Part shown: piece after piece, positions 10,971 to 21,422 of the stretch | How positions within the stretch are numbered: the stretch's first letter is position 1 | Layout: each line of letters begins with the position of its first letter | Assembly: GCA_963556145.1 (NCBI GenBank) | Contig: OY744462.1 | Location: 8,308,001-8,372,000 of the forward strand | Reading direction: 5' to 3' | From: Hygrocybe punicea | Taxonomy: Eukaryota; Basidiomycota; Agaricomycetes; Agaricales; Hygrophoraceae | Length of the DNA: 64,000 nucleotides | Notes under the pieces: model-generated | What the model saw: the letters and a program-made list of their open reading frames with translations, nothing else | What the model was told of the DNA's origin: nothing | The model's database searches: none | Position numbers and translations under genes: made by a program

Positions 10971-13900
10971 GTGACCGGTGGTTCTGGGCCTTCAGCCTCA
11001 TCTACGGAAGTATTCATCAACTTCAGCACTTTCACTTCATATGAGGACTCGGGTGAGCCGTCACTCATTTTTTCAGCACAGCATATTGACCGCCTGAACA
11101 TCCAGGCAGCAATGAGCCTCCAACTTCCACAGATATGTCCTGGAGAGTTCCGAATCTTGGAATGGAGCGCTATCGTTCCTGATGAGGATATCTTGAATAC
11201 CGACGAGCTGCTTTCTTTTGCCCCAAGCCTCAATGACATCCGTAAAATCCTTGTTAATGGAGCTTTCCAATTTGCGAAAGGTATGCGGTCCATCCGCGTT
11301 GATTTCCGAGGTAAGCCAGACCATATCATAGTCATGAAATTGTCTTCATGAAAACATAGGCGTTGTGTATTTGGTTCACTTCCGGGACGTTCATCGGTGG
11401 TCCAACATCAATCACCTGCACAAACGCATCGCATGTGTAGGAAGTGTGCTCAACACCATCCAAGTCAAGCAACTTCTCACCTCGTCTGAATATAATAGAC
11501 TTCTGCAGTGCCGTTTCAAGGAGTCGCTTTGCGGATTTCGAAAGGACTTGACGGCACCCACGCTTGACACATTGCATGAGCTCCTTGACGAGAACTGGCT
11601 GGGCGAGTGCCTCATTGATGCTATGATCGACCTGCTTATTCGCGAGATTAACCGCACCATTCCGAACCTCATAAGGTTCCTCGATTGCGCTTTCCATGTC
11701 GAACTTTCACTCTCTTTCCAGTCTAAATGTCCTTCCCGCATGCTCATTAAACTTCGAGAGGAGTTTCTCGCCAATCCGCCAGTCATCGTTGCCTTTCTTG
11801 TCAACAAGGCTGAATGTCATTGGTCGCCAACTGCCACAGTTCCGAGTATCCACACTGTGCTGCAAGGCGACTCCTCTGGATTTCCTGCAAATGAGGACTT
11901 GCGAGCGATGATGCAGTGGTGGTTGCAAGATACAGTCCCAGAGGACAGCAAGTGGGAGGAACGAGATCTCCCTGTTGAGCAACAAGATGCTCAAAGTGGT
12001 AGTTGTGGTCTCGCTGCAATCAGTGGTATAATGTTGTTTGCTCGTTCTGTGGAGAGGACGTTCACCGGAAACAGCCCAACTGACTCACCTTTCATGTGGA
12101 CAAATGAGGTTTCTTCTGCAGTCCGCTGCCGGTGGATGCAGTTACTGTTGCGCAACCATCTCACAAACGTCGAATCTCAACTGGTCTGTTACCTCTCTAG
12201 TTTTCGACATTTCCTTACTGAATTTCCACAATTTCAGCATGATTCAACCCCTAGTGATTGTGATGACGCCTCAGACATTGGAATGCTTGTCCCTGGTCTT
12301 ACTTCCCTTCCAATATTGCCGTCGCTATCTACGGCATCATCTGCGACTGATCTCCCAGGCCCTTCCCCCGTAGTTTTGCAACAATTTCAGCATGCTTCAA
12401 CCCCTAGTGATCATGATGACGCCTCAGACATTGAAATGCTTGTCCCTGGTCTTACTTCCCTTCCAATACCATCATCACCATCTACGGCATCTTCTGCCAC
12501 TGATCTCTCAAACCCTTCCCCCATAGTTTTGAGGCTTCCTAATGCCACGGACGTCCCGCATTTTTGTCCCACTGTGCCGTCATCAGAAAGTGGGAGTCCG
12601 AAAAAGGAGAGAGACGCTCCATTAGATCCTACCCGACCTCGGATTGGCATGATATTTGATTCCCTTTCCGATGCCATCCACTTCGTTCAAGAATATGAGC
12701 GTAGGCGTGGTTATCGCTGGTGGGGTGAGAGCCATAAAATCAGTGACGGTGGGTTCTGCCTACACCTAGTATAGGGCTACAATTGATGTATGGCTCATAG
12801 GTGTCAATGTCAAGCAATTGCGTCTTCTATGCAGTTCTGCACGTGCACGTGTCATGCAGCATAATAGGTCTATTGATCTGTCTGATCATCACAAATCAAA
12901 GACCATACGTAGAATGTGTCCCGCTCGTGTGAATATCCGCCGCAATGGGGAGGGTTTCTATCGTTATACCAGCACTGATCTTGTGCACAACCACCCCGCT
13001 CTCCTTGACGGTGAACTCCCTGTTTTCAATCTGCCTTCCGAAGCACAGAAGGCAATGGTACAAGAAATTGCATCATTGAAAAACCTCACTCGTCACGATG
13101 TTTACGTTTTGCTCCAATTGCATTTTCCTCACCGTCCACTCAACAAGCAACAAGTCTCAAACCTGCTAGACGGTGCGAAACGTAATGCCCGGAATCGTGT
13201 CGATAACATTGGGGGGGATATGATTGCGCTTGTTGCATATCTTACAGCAAAGAAAGAAGAAGACCCTCGATGGGTGGTTTTTGTGGAGGTTGACGGGGAA
13301 AATCGGTTCAATAGGCTATTTTGCATGTCTCCCCGACAACGCGACCTCCTTCCCCAATTCTCAGATGTTATCATCAATGACATCACTTTGATGCGCAACA
13401 AGTACAACCTACCATTAAATGTCTGGGTCGTTATTGATCACCAGTTCAAAACTCGGAACATCGCTTATGCTCTCCACACGACAGAAACCATTGAGGATCA
13501 CAAGTGGGTACTTGACCATTTGTTTGCCCTCTTGCCGCCACATCCTTCTCGCGTTTATTTCTCCGATTTTGACCTTGCCCTCGACAACATTTTATCTTCA
13601 AAAGATGTGTGGCATGGGTTATGTCTGCACCACCTCAGTGGCAATATCACAAAAAACCTGGCAATGGTCCTTGGTGTTTTACTTCAGCCATTCATTATGG
13701 CAGTTTGGCAAGTGTATTTTGCCGTTTCGCCTGAGGTCTTCGATGCAAAGTGGACACAACTTCTTGAGGACTTTCCACGCAGTCGGGATTATCTAGAAAG
13801 AGTTCTTGGGCCAACAAAGGAACGCTGGGCATGGGCATGGGTTTCTGGCCGTTTCACTTGTGGTGTCCGGACTTCGGGACGTGTTGAGAGTGAAAACAGA

Positions 13901-14703
13901 GTCAATAAATTGCTCAGAAACCCCAAAACCAGCCTTTATGATCTAGTTTGGAACCTCCTCGATCGTACCGAGGAGCAAGAAGAGACCGAGCAGCTAAATG
14001 CTATAAAGGTATGAAGATTATGTTCTTTACTTACACGTAACACTAATTTTAGTCATTACAATCAGTCGTCACGCGCACAACATCCAACCGACATCGAGTA
14101 CCTTTTCAAACCACACCTTGAACAAATCCATAAACAATTGGTAGTTTTTGCTGTGCAGAAGACGTATGAAGAGATGAATCGGGCTGTGTTCTACCGTACC
14201 AATACTTGTGTGTTGCCAGAAGGTGTTTCGAAGCTGGTAAGCTGCTGTGACTCTAACAGTGTTCCATACTAATGCTATGACTAGGTTTCCGTTGGGCATT
14301 CTACCGCATCCAACCAGCAGCTACCCGTAGATGAAGCGGAGCAGCTAGCAATTCAGGCAAAGGTAAGATAGTTGAGTCATTGTGTGTGGGCCGTACTAAT
14401 TCTAGGATTTTTGAAGGGTCTGCTGAACACCTTCGCAGACGATACAACCACCATATCTGTCAATTACCTTCTCAAACTCCTGGTGGGAAGGACCGCAGCA
14501 AGGACAACCAAGGTGCCAAAGATGTCGACCAAGGCAACGAGGGTGCAGCTTCCACTCCAATTCTCACCCACAAACTGAGGCGCCAAAGACGAGGGAAGAG
14601 GCGAGGCTTCAAGTGTGACACAACACAGTACACCAGCACCCACTCGAACCACCTCACGAACCACGTATGCCCACATCAATTGACGTGGAAGCTGCGTGCA
14701 TGA
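10971..14703 (+). CDS. Ulp1-like protease fused to MULE transposase
   Basis: Exons 10971-11310, 11360-12748, 12801-14008, 14066-14236 and 14285-14362 join in frame through five short introns (49, 52, 57, 48 and 43 bp counting the last). The N-terminal part is a C48 (Ulp1) protease fold: WLGECLIDAMIDLL, catalytic His in ECHWSP, Asp in QGDSSG, Cys in QSGSCGLAAI. Next are a low-complexity linker with a 51-residue duplication, a WRKY/GCM1-type zinc DNA-binding domain (LLCSS...CPARVN...HNH), and the MULE DDE core (VIINDIT, VYFSDFDLALDN, E in GRVESENRVNKLL). Plant Kaonashi-type MULEs carry the same pairing. After 14405 the expected frame (IFEGSAEHLRRRYNHH) is shifted by one base, giving an early TGA; the tail continues to 14703. 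So the copy is nearly intact but probably broken late. The true start is unresolved. Confidence 0.85.
12229..12534 (+). repeat. 153-bp in-frame tandem duplication inside the Ulp1-MULE gene
   Basis: Two adjacent 153-bp units (12229-12381 and 12382-12534) encode two 51-residue copies starting QFQHDSTPSDCDDASD and QFQHASTPSDHDDASD. The unit is Ser/Thr/Pro-rich with an acidic head and lies in the linker between protease and DNA-binding domain. The copies differ at only a few positions, so the duplication is recent. Confidence 0.9.
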
Positions 14704-14706
14704 GGT
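14652..14706. repeat. 53-bp palindrome family, copy b
   Basis: CCTCACGAACC... through CCCACATCAATTGACGTGG to TGCATGAGGT. It shares both end motifs and the TCAATTGA core with the other copies, and overlaps the 3' end of the Ulp1-MULE reading frame. Confidence 0.6.
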
Positions 14707-15211
14707 TGTGAGTGGTCACCGCCCCGAATCGTTTGCATCTTCTCGCGAACCTCTCGCTCTCTCCTGCCCCCTACTCGAAGAGGCCAGGGCCAAGCTGTCA
14801 CTGGCGGCTTTGGCCTCGCCCGACCTTCCGGAACATCACTATTCGCTGCTGCTGCTACCCTCGCGACTATAGCTGATACATCAATGGATGTGTTCACACA
14901 TGGTCGTGAGGCCAGCCACCACTATGGCACACATCTGGACCATCAAATCTCTGCACTGAGTCCGGCACCATCTCATACTGTCGTGTCATCTCCACCATAC
15001 CATGACCTTTGTCAATAGGGCAATGCATTTGAAGAGTTCAATTTGAGCCACTCGCTCGAACAAGGACAGCTGTCAACATCCACTCAGGTAAGACTCCAGC
15101 ATGACACCAACATGTACGTTTCGCAGACATATTAGCAGGAATATGGCATGATCAAGAGAAGATGGGATGTATTTCAAGTTGTATTTCAAGTATTCGACTA
15201 CTCAGTGTATT
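14707..15211. other. possible 3' exons of the Ulp1-MULE and spacer
   Basis: One plus frame stays open from about 14760 to 15016 (Gly/Ala/Ser-rich, then HGREASHHYGTHLD) and is followed by an intron-like GTAAGA...TTAGCAG at 15088-15137. This may be the degenerate C-terminus of the transposase. A short tandem (GTATTTCAAGTT twice) sits at 15167-15190. Confidence 0.3.
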
Positions 15212-16106
15212 TCAATCACTATCAGAATGAGCACGCTTCTTTCCGGTGCGTTTGCATGTCTTCGCGTAGTGGCCAACTTTACCACACTTGGCGCAGTGGT
15301 GGAGTTGACGAGTCTTCGAATGGCTAGACTCGACAATTATATCAGGACCGTGGTCAGGGATACTTTCTTGAGCTAGTTTTCCAGATTTGTCGAGGCAGAT
15401 GCGCTTTCGAGAGCCCGATTTTCCCTCTATGGCTGATGTGAGACGCTTCTGCCGAGGTCGGCCTTTTGTCTTCACTGTAGGAGGAGGCAGGATTACAGGT
15501 TGATTATCCAATTCCTGTTGCTCACTTGTACGAAGTCAGACAGTGTTGGGACAATCTAGACACTGCTCACATGATGGCATCCATGCCCAACTCCATGAAG
15601 CGTAGTTCTTCTTCGGTATGAACATGCTTGAGTGCAACTTTGAGTTTCGACATGGCTTGATGATGAATCACTTTCGGATGGAGGGTTCGTGTAACAGGTG
15701 GCAGTGTTGCGCAACCTTCAAATGTAGGAAAGATCGGTCCCAATGGTTTTGAGAGTTCCGGCGGTGCTGCCGTCAGCTTCCCTTGTGCAACACCAGGGAC
15801 AGCAGCAAGGTCCAGTTGCGAATCAAGGAGCCACCTGTACATAGAACTGGTATGAGTGAGGATGCATAATGGTAATATGCTACAACTTACTGGGCATTAT
15901 ACATACTGAGGTGAAACATGGAGTCAGTGGTATAGAGCACAGTAAAGGCGTGGCGACATAGAATGCCAAGGTTGACACCCATCATACAGTCACAAATGAT
16001 GTGGCCGCTCTTAAGGACAGTGACATAATGGCATACATTGCTGTTATATCTTGAAACCTTGTACAGCCGACCTACATCCCATCCTTGCTGGTGCTCCCGC
16101 GGATCA
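15212..16106 (-). pseudogene. 3' fragment of a second MULE transposase (SWIM domain + zinc knuckle)
   Basis: Three exons join in frame: about 16106-15891, 15834-15571 and 15524-15212. The first contains a SWIM zinc motif (ICDCMMG...ILCRHAF), the usual C-terminal partner of MULE/FAR1 transposases. The second gives WLLDSQLDLAAVPG and a helical ending. The third has an AT-hook-like KTKGRPRQKRL and a CCHC knuckle (CAKCGKVGHYAKTCKR). The catalytic DDE domain is missing; the fragment stops abruptly at about 16106 next to the septin relic. Because the frame is clean, this piece decayed little after truncation. Confidence 0.8.
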
Positions 16107-16128
16107 AAGGATTCACTGTGAACTCACC

Positions 16129-16652
16129 TTAGGGACAAGCTGTCAGACTTGGCGATGACAGGCACAACATTGACCACCTCACTAAGTTTTTCATGACAAT
16201 GACATCATAGGGCGAGTGACCTGTAGGATTGATGAAGTACAGGCAGCAGTGGATCCGTGTGTCCTGGATGTACCGATCATGGATGGCCATCAGCTCTTTG
16301 TGAAGATAGGCGCTGTGCTGGTCCTTAATGTGCTTGATAGGGTCCCAACTACAGGAGACGAGTAATCTCATTGCGGCGAAGCAAGATGTAAAAAGAAACC
16401 CACCAGTTTTCATTATTGAGTTGATCCCTGTATCGAGGCGTGTCAACGATGTTCAATGCCACTTTGATGCGATTCCCAACGATGACTGGGTGGTAAAGTT
16501 AATGACTACCCTCAAAACGAGGGGGAAAAATACTGTGAGATACTGCCTGGAACTTGGTGGTCTGTCTAACAGGCTCATCATGAGTGAAGCACCCTTGGGA
16601 GTCGATAAAGTGTGAAATAAATGAGTGTCGACTTTCCAAGACCAGTTTGTTC
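16129..16652 (-). pseudogene. septin GTPase relic
   Basis: Septins are GTP-binding filament proteins of the bud/hyphal cortex. In changing frames the minus strand gives the P-loop QTGLGKSTLI (16652), a switch segment with DEPVRQTTKFQAVSHSI, ALNIVDTPRYRDQLNNENCW, DPIKHIKDQHSAYLHKELMA, DRYIQDTRIHCCLYFINPTG and KLSEVVNVVPVIAKSDSLSL (about 16130). The G3 motif DTPGYGD reads DTPRYRD, at least two frameshifts and one in-frame stop are present, and both ends are lost. The relic is cut at 16129 next to the MULE fragment. The family is certain; the orthology group (Cdc3/10/11/12) is not. Confidence 0.85.
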
Positions 16653-16744
16653 TATTTGAAAGGAAGAAGCTGGCAGTAGTGGTTGGCTGTTGGCTGTGGT
16701 GGCGGAAGGATGTGATGGTGACGAGAGGCAACCAAGACGACAAA

Positions 16745-16935
16745 GACATTGGTGACACATAGATATCCGGCAGCTGTCCGGCCATGCCCGGCCATGGGGG
16801 CACATGAGTTGAGAAGTGCCTGGGGCACTCTGAGATTTATGGGGAGGGGTACGTGGAAAAGAAGGTGCACCCTGGGGTGCCAAATAGAACTACCCTAATA
16901 AAAATAAAAATAAATAAATAAAAAACAAAAAAAGA
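16745..16935 (+). repeat. SINE-like element, copy 2 with A-rich tail
   Basis: CCGGCAGCTGTCCGGCCATG, then GTGCACCCTGGGGTGCCAAATAGAAC, then a tail of TAATAAAAATAAAAATAAATAAATAAAA. It shares the 3' core with copies at 4740 and 41340. The body upstream of the core (GGCAG...CCGGC...CCATGGGG) also resembles the 41340 copy. Confidence 0.45.
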
Positions 16936-17043
16936 TTGCATTGTGACGTGGCAACATTATATCATTCAAGTCTTCAAGCACTAACTTGAAGCTAAGTAGC
17001 TGCACTACACATTACTCAGAAACTGGAACAAGTACATATTATT

Positions 17044-17458
17044 CTAGCCCTCCATGCTATTAAATAGGCTGATATTGAAGTTGGGCAAGTTAGCCAAGTC
17101 AATCCCAAAGAATGCATCAGCTGGTTCGAGACCTGTGGCTAGGTGAGGTAACGCCGGCGGTTCAAGCATTGTATAGGCATCCAAGCCTGGAAAAGTCAGT
17201 ACATTGAGGAATGGATTATCCAAGTCTTCAAGTCTGTCAGTGATCATCCTGGCCAAGCCTGAGGTGCTGCCAGTGGGTGTCAACTCCAAGTGAGAGATGA
17301 TTGCACCCAGATATCTTATGTGTTCTGCAAGGTACCAATTGGACAATTCAATTCAGACAGAGAATGAGAAACTAACCCGAAGAGATTGACTGAAGTCCAA
17401 TGATCTTTGGAATTGTGACATGGTCATACTTCTTTTCCCCCCCTCTGTTGTCAGGGCA
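17044..17458 (-). CDS. hypothetical gene end
   Basis: A frame from a splice acceptor (CTTGCAG at about 17334) to TAG at 17044-17046 encodes RYLGAIISHLELTPTGSTSG...PALPHLATGLEPADAFFG. Upstream, GTTAGTTTC at about 17377 could be the donor of a ~45-bp intron, preceded by an exon reading KKYDHVTIPKIIGLQSIS. The ending is proline- and leucine-rich. No family is recognised. The gene would start inside or beyond the minisatellite array on its 5' side, so it may be truncated. Confidence 0.35.
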
Positions 17459-18420
17459 TTCAGCAAGATATTACCAACTGAGATGGGATGCCTGAAAATG
17501 AGATCACCCAACTGACTTGGGGATAGCTGAATCAGGCTGAGATATATCCTGGCCCAACTGACATGGTCTAGGCTGAGGTTCTCAGGATATATCCTGGCCC
17601 AACTGACATGGTTCAGGCTGATTTTCTCAGGATATATCCTGGCCCAACTGACATGGTCTAGGCTGAGGTTCTCAGGATATATCCTTGTCCAACTGACATG
17701 GTTCAGGCTAATTTTCTCAGGATATATCCTGGCCCAACTGACATGGTTCAGGCTGATGCTATCAGGATATATCCTGACCCAACTGACATGGTTCAGGCTG
17801 ATGCTATCAGGATATATCCTGGCCCAACTGACATGGTTCAGGCTGATTTTCTCAGGATATATCCTGACCCAACCAACATGGTTCAGGCTGATTTTCTCAG
17901 GATATATCCTGGCCCAACTGACATGGTCTAGGCTGAGGTTCTCAGGATATATCCTTGTCCAACTGACATGGTTCAGGCTGATTTTCTCAGGATATATCCT
18001 GGCCCAACTGACATGGTTCAGGCTGATGCTATCAGGATATATCCTGACCCAACTGACATGGTTCAGGCTGATGCTATCAGGATATATCCTAACCCAACTG
18101 ACATGGTCTAGGCTGATTTTCTCAGGATATATCCTGGCCCAACTGACATGGTCTAGGCTGAGGTTCTCAGGATATATCCTGGTCCAACTGACATGGTTCA
18201 GGCTGATTTTCTCAGGATATATCCTGACCCAACTGGGATGGTCTAGGCTGATTTTCTCAGGATATATCCTGGCCCAACTGGGATGGTTCAGGCTGATGTT
18301 CCCAGGATATATCCTGGCCCAACTGACATGGTTCAGGCTGAATTTCTCAGGATATATCCTGGCTCAACTGAGATGGTCTACGCTTATTGAGTCAGGATAT
18401 ATCCTGGGCCAACCATTATG
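17459..18420 (+). repeat. 45-bp minisatellite array A with palindromic core
   Basis: About 20 tandem units of 45 bp, each holding the perfect 14-bp palindrome CAGGATATATCCTG followed by variants of CCCAACTGACATGG and TCAGGCTGA. Because 45 is divisible by three, the array is open in several frames (a 15-residue repeat, SGYILAQLTWFRL), which is not evidence of coding. The first ~90 bases (ATTCAGCAAGATATTACC...) are the exact inverted match of the outer end of array B at 30600-30691. Confidence 0.95.
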
Positions 18421-19407
18421 ACTCAGACTGGTTGCACATTCAAACATGACTGTCAAGTTCAGACCAATACTATCCATCCTGATTGTACTCCTGCTATAGA
18501 TCATCCCCCACAATTGACTAAAATAGAATATGTGCGAGCAGATAGCTTCTTTTCAAAGCTAATCATATGAGCTTGGAGTTTCTTGAGAGGTTCTTTTTGT
18601 CAGCCAATGATGGTTAGTGCAGTGTTCATATGCACTTCAGGCTACCCCCAAGCCTGGGCAACTAGTTTCAACTCACTCCTAGTACTGAACCATCTACATG
18701 TTGGTACAAGTACTGGGCAGCCCTGGGACAAAACCATCATCCCTGGGACCATACATTGGGACATTCCATTGTCCCTGGTCTGGTATATGGGATGGCCCAT
18801 GGGATGACATTTGGTGTTGTGGCCCCATGGGACATCCCTACCAGAGGAGGTGTCTGGGGGAATTTGAGATGCCCCTTTCATAGGTATTTAATAGAAAACT
18901 CAGAATGATGATAGCATCTAGTTGTAAATTTCAAGGCCTTGTCATGGCCACTATAGGTACCATGGGTGCGATAGCATAGTATAAGATTGTACATTTGAGA
19001 GTCACAGAGCTGATTCTCCTTCAGTTGTTTCCACATATAAAGACAGAAGGAGTAGGAGAGGAAAAGGGCTGGAGATTTTGGGTAATGAGATGGGAAAGAG
19101 GAGGGTGTGCTTCTAGTAAACCAATCCCTTGTGCATGTGGCAATCCGAAGCTTGTAGGGGAGTGAGTGAGCAGAGCATGCATAATAAACAAAGAGAAGTG
19201 GGGCCACATATGCAGAGGAGGCTGAGCTGAAAATTGAACAAGTGTATTATGAAGAGGATTTGATCAGGATATCAGTGGTTATTACATTATTGGCTGTGCA
19301 TACAATGGCTGACTGGGATGCAGATGCAGAGGAGAGATCTAATTTTCAATCTATGTTAAGGTTAGAGTGCTTCTTGAGGAAAGTGGACTTGGGCTTAAAG
19401 TAAGGGG
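18421..19407. other. no gene seen
   Basis: Spacer between two satellites. At 18715-18840 it has scattered 'ccctggga' and 'tgggaca' words resembling the units of the minisatellite at 19408. Short ORFs on both strands show no motif. Confidence 0.4.
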
Positions 19408-19672
19408 ACATCTCACAGAGGCTTGGTTGGGACATCCCTCTCAGCTTCTGGGATATCCTGTGAGCTTGTAGGATGTCCCACAGCCTTCTCTTGGACATTG
19501 CTGTCAGCTTGTGGGACGTCCCACAGTCAGGATGGGATGTCCCACAGCCTTGTCTGGGACATCCCTCTCAGCCCCCAGCCAGCCTGTGGGACATCCCACA
19601 GCTTATCTGGGACATCCCTGTCAGCTTGTGGGACATCCCACAGCCTTTTCTGGGATGTCTCACCCTGCTCAG
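19408..19672 (+). repeat. ~43-bp minisatellite with palindromic GGGACATCCC core
   Basis: Six or so imperfect units built on TGTGGGACATCCCACAG and CTGGGACATCCCTCTCAGC. Each unit carries near-palindromes of the type TGTGGGA(C/T)(A/G)TCCCACA. The sequence is unrelated to the 45-bp array but has the same architecture, a tandem unit centred on a palindrome. Confidence 0.85.
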
Positions 19673-20048
19673 CATCTGCTAAGTAATCATACCACTAAAT
19701 CATTATATCATATGTTATATCGAGTTTAAAAAATAATTTTACTCAAGTCTAATAGACGAGAGCTTTTCTACTACACGCGATCTCGCCGTATCCCGTTCTA
19801 TGGCGTAATTCCCTCACGCAGGCGTACCTCCTTTCTGACAAAGCGTAACCCTACCTTTCGGGTGAACCCAAGCTCGCGCGGAGAAACAGGAGTTTGTCTC
19901 ACCCTCCTTTCTCTCACCGCATTGGTTCACCCAGGTAGCGTATCCCTCTTTTCCTGTGAGCCGTACTCACCACTTTGGCTCACCAGGAGTAGAGATTATT
20001 TTTTTATTCTCTTTTTCATATCTGAATAAATTCCATCAAATCTCTTTT

Positions 20049-21422
20049 ATGACTTCTCGCACCAATGCGGACTCAGGGTCTTCGCAGAGACGGACCGGAA
20101 CGGAATCATTCACGCACACGTCAAATTCACAAGCACCATCGCAACTTTCCAGTCAAGCACCACGAGAAGAAGTTATCTCTTCTGAGGCGATTATATCTGC
20201 AGCCCCGGAATTCCTTGCTAGGCCGGACATCACTCGACAGTGCGAGCTCATCCTCAACACATTCAGGAGAGGAGCCACCTCCAAGTCCGACGCTTTCCTT
20301 GCTCTCGCGGATACAATCCCTGGATCTAGGGAACTCGACAGCGCAGGAAGCAGTGCTCTCGCATCCTACCTCGCGATGCTCGACAGGTACGACTCAGCGA
20401 CCAACATCATTCCCGGACCGTTCATCGGCGACCCAATCGACTCGCAACGCCCCCTTTCTCCGCGACCGGATAGAGCTCACGCTGCTGGACCGGATGAAGC
20501 CAGGATTATCGAACCAGTTGAAACCCACATTGTTGGACAGGATCACACCCACGCTGCTAGACCGGATCCATCTCGCGCATCCTCGATCGAACGAGACAGT
20601 GAACCGAAACGAAGGAGAGTCGATGACTCCGCCCTTCCTTGGACCGTCGCGAACATTATCGGGGACGCCATACTCAAACCCGAGCTCGCCAAGACACGTC
20701 GGCTCCTCCTCGAATTCTCGAAAGACATCAAATATGTCCTCAGTTCGCTACTCAACTCGACCAGCCATATCTCTTTCCCCGAGTCCGAGTGGACGGCCCT
20801 CATCAAAGGGCAATCCATCAACCTTGACAAGGTCATCACCCACCACCACTCTGTGTGTCACGACACTCGGACCTCCCAGAAACTCGGGGATGGCATCGAA
20901 CTCCGGTTCGGCTCATCCGACCCCATCAAATCCGTCAAGACGATCGGAGAATGGGTCATCGCCTGGGGGAAAGCGTCCGAAGCTACCCTTTGGGTGTTTC
21001 CCCACCGGGACCGGGAGCTGCAACACTACCAACACTACGTACTCGAGCTCTTCAACAGCGCCCACGCTTCCGTTCACGAGAGGATCATCCTCCTCGATCG
21101 TAAAATCCGGACGGAAGTCGCATCGCGCAGGGACCTCCTGCTCAGCGATTTCTCCTCGTTTTCACATTGGGAACGATCTTACCTTTCCGAATTTGGTACA
21201 GGTTTCCTCGCGTCCCCTCATGCGACCAAACGAGATGCTCGAGCCGCTTCAAGCGGCCACAACCGTGCCCGCAACGACACTAAAAAGAAGTCGGAGCCTT
21301 GCCGACGTTTCAATGACGGAATCTGCCCTTCCACGTCGTCTCAGTGCCGCTACGCTCACATCTGCTCCACATGCCGTCGCGCGGACCATACGTCCGCTTC
21401 CTGCACCAACACGAAGGCCTGA
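20049..21422 (+). CDS. DIRS-like gag protein with C-terminal zinc fingers
   Basis: The ATG at 20049 opens MTSRTNADSGSSQRRTG; the 457-residue product ends at the stop 21420-21422. The N-terminal ~180 residues are Ser/Pro/Arg-rich with near-repeats (PDRAHAAGPDEAR, VETHIVGQDHTHAA). A basic patch (SEPKRRR) precedes an alpha-helical middle of capsid type. The last 40 residues carry a Cys/His cluster (CRRFNDGICP...CRYAH, CSTCRRADHTSASC) expected to bind element RNA. It overlaps the RT ORF by about 200 bp in another frame. Confidence 0.75.
   Translation: MTSRTNADSGSSQRRTGTESFTHTSNSQAPSQLSSQAPREEVISSEAIISAAPEFLARPDITRQCELILNTFRRGATSKSDAFLALADTIPGSRELDSAGSSALASYLAMLDRYDSATNIIPGPFIGDPIDSQRPLSPRPDRAHAAGPDEARIIEPVETHIVGQDHTHAARPDPSRASSIERDSEPKRRRVDDSALPWTVANIIGDAILKPELAKTRRLLLEFSKDIKYVLSSLLNSTSHISFPESEWTALIKGQSINLDKVITHHHSVCHDTRTSQKLGDGIELRFGSSDPIKSVKTIGEWVIAWGKASEATLWVFPHRDRELQHYQHYVLELFNSAHASVHERIILLDRKIRTEVASRRDLLLSDFSSFSHWERSYLSEFGTGFLASPHATKRDARAASSGHNRARNDTKKKSEPCRRFNDGICPSTSSQCRYAHICSTCRRADHTSASCTNTKA

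Noticed and set aside
17698..18421. Long open frames (77 and 221 codons) in the minisatellite
   Set aside because: The 45-bp period is a multiple of three, so any frame lacking a stop in one unit stays open; the repeat is present inverted elsewhere with equally long frames.
20065..21219. N-terminal extension of the DIRS RT frame
   Set aside because: This part overlaps gag in another frame and reads Ser/Thr/Pro-rich nonsense; recognisable RT sequence starts near 21420.
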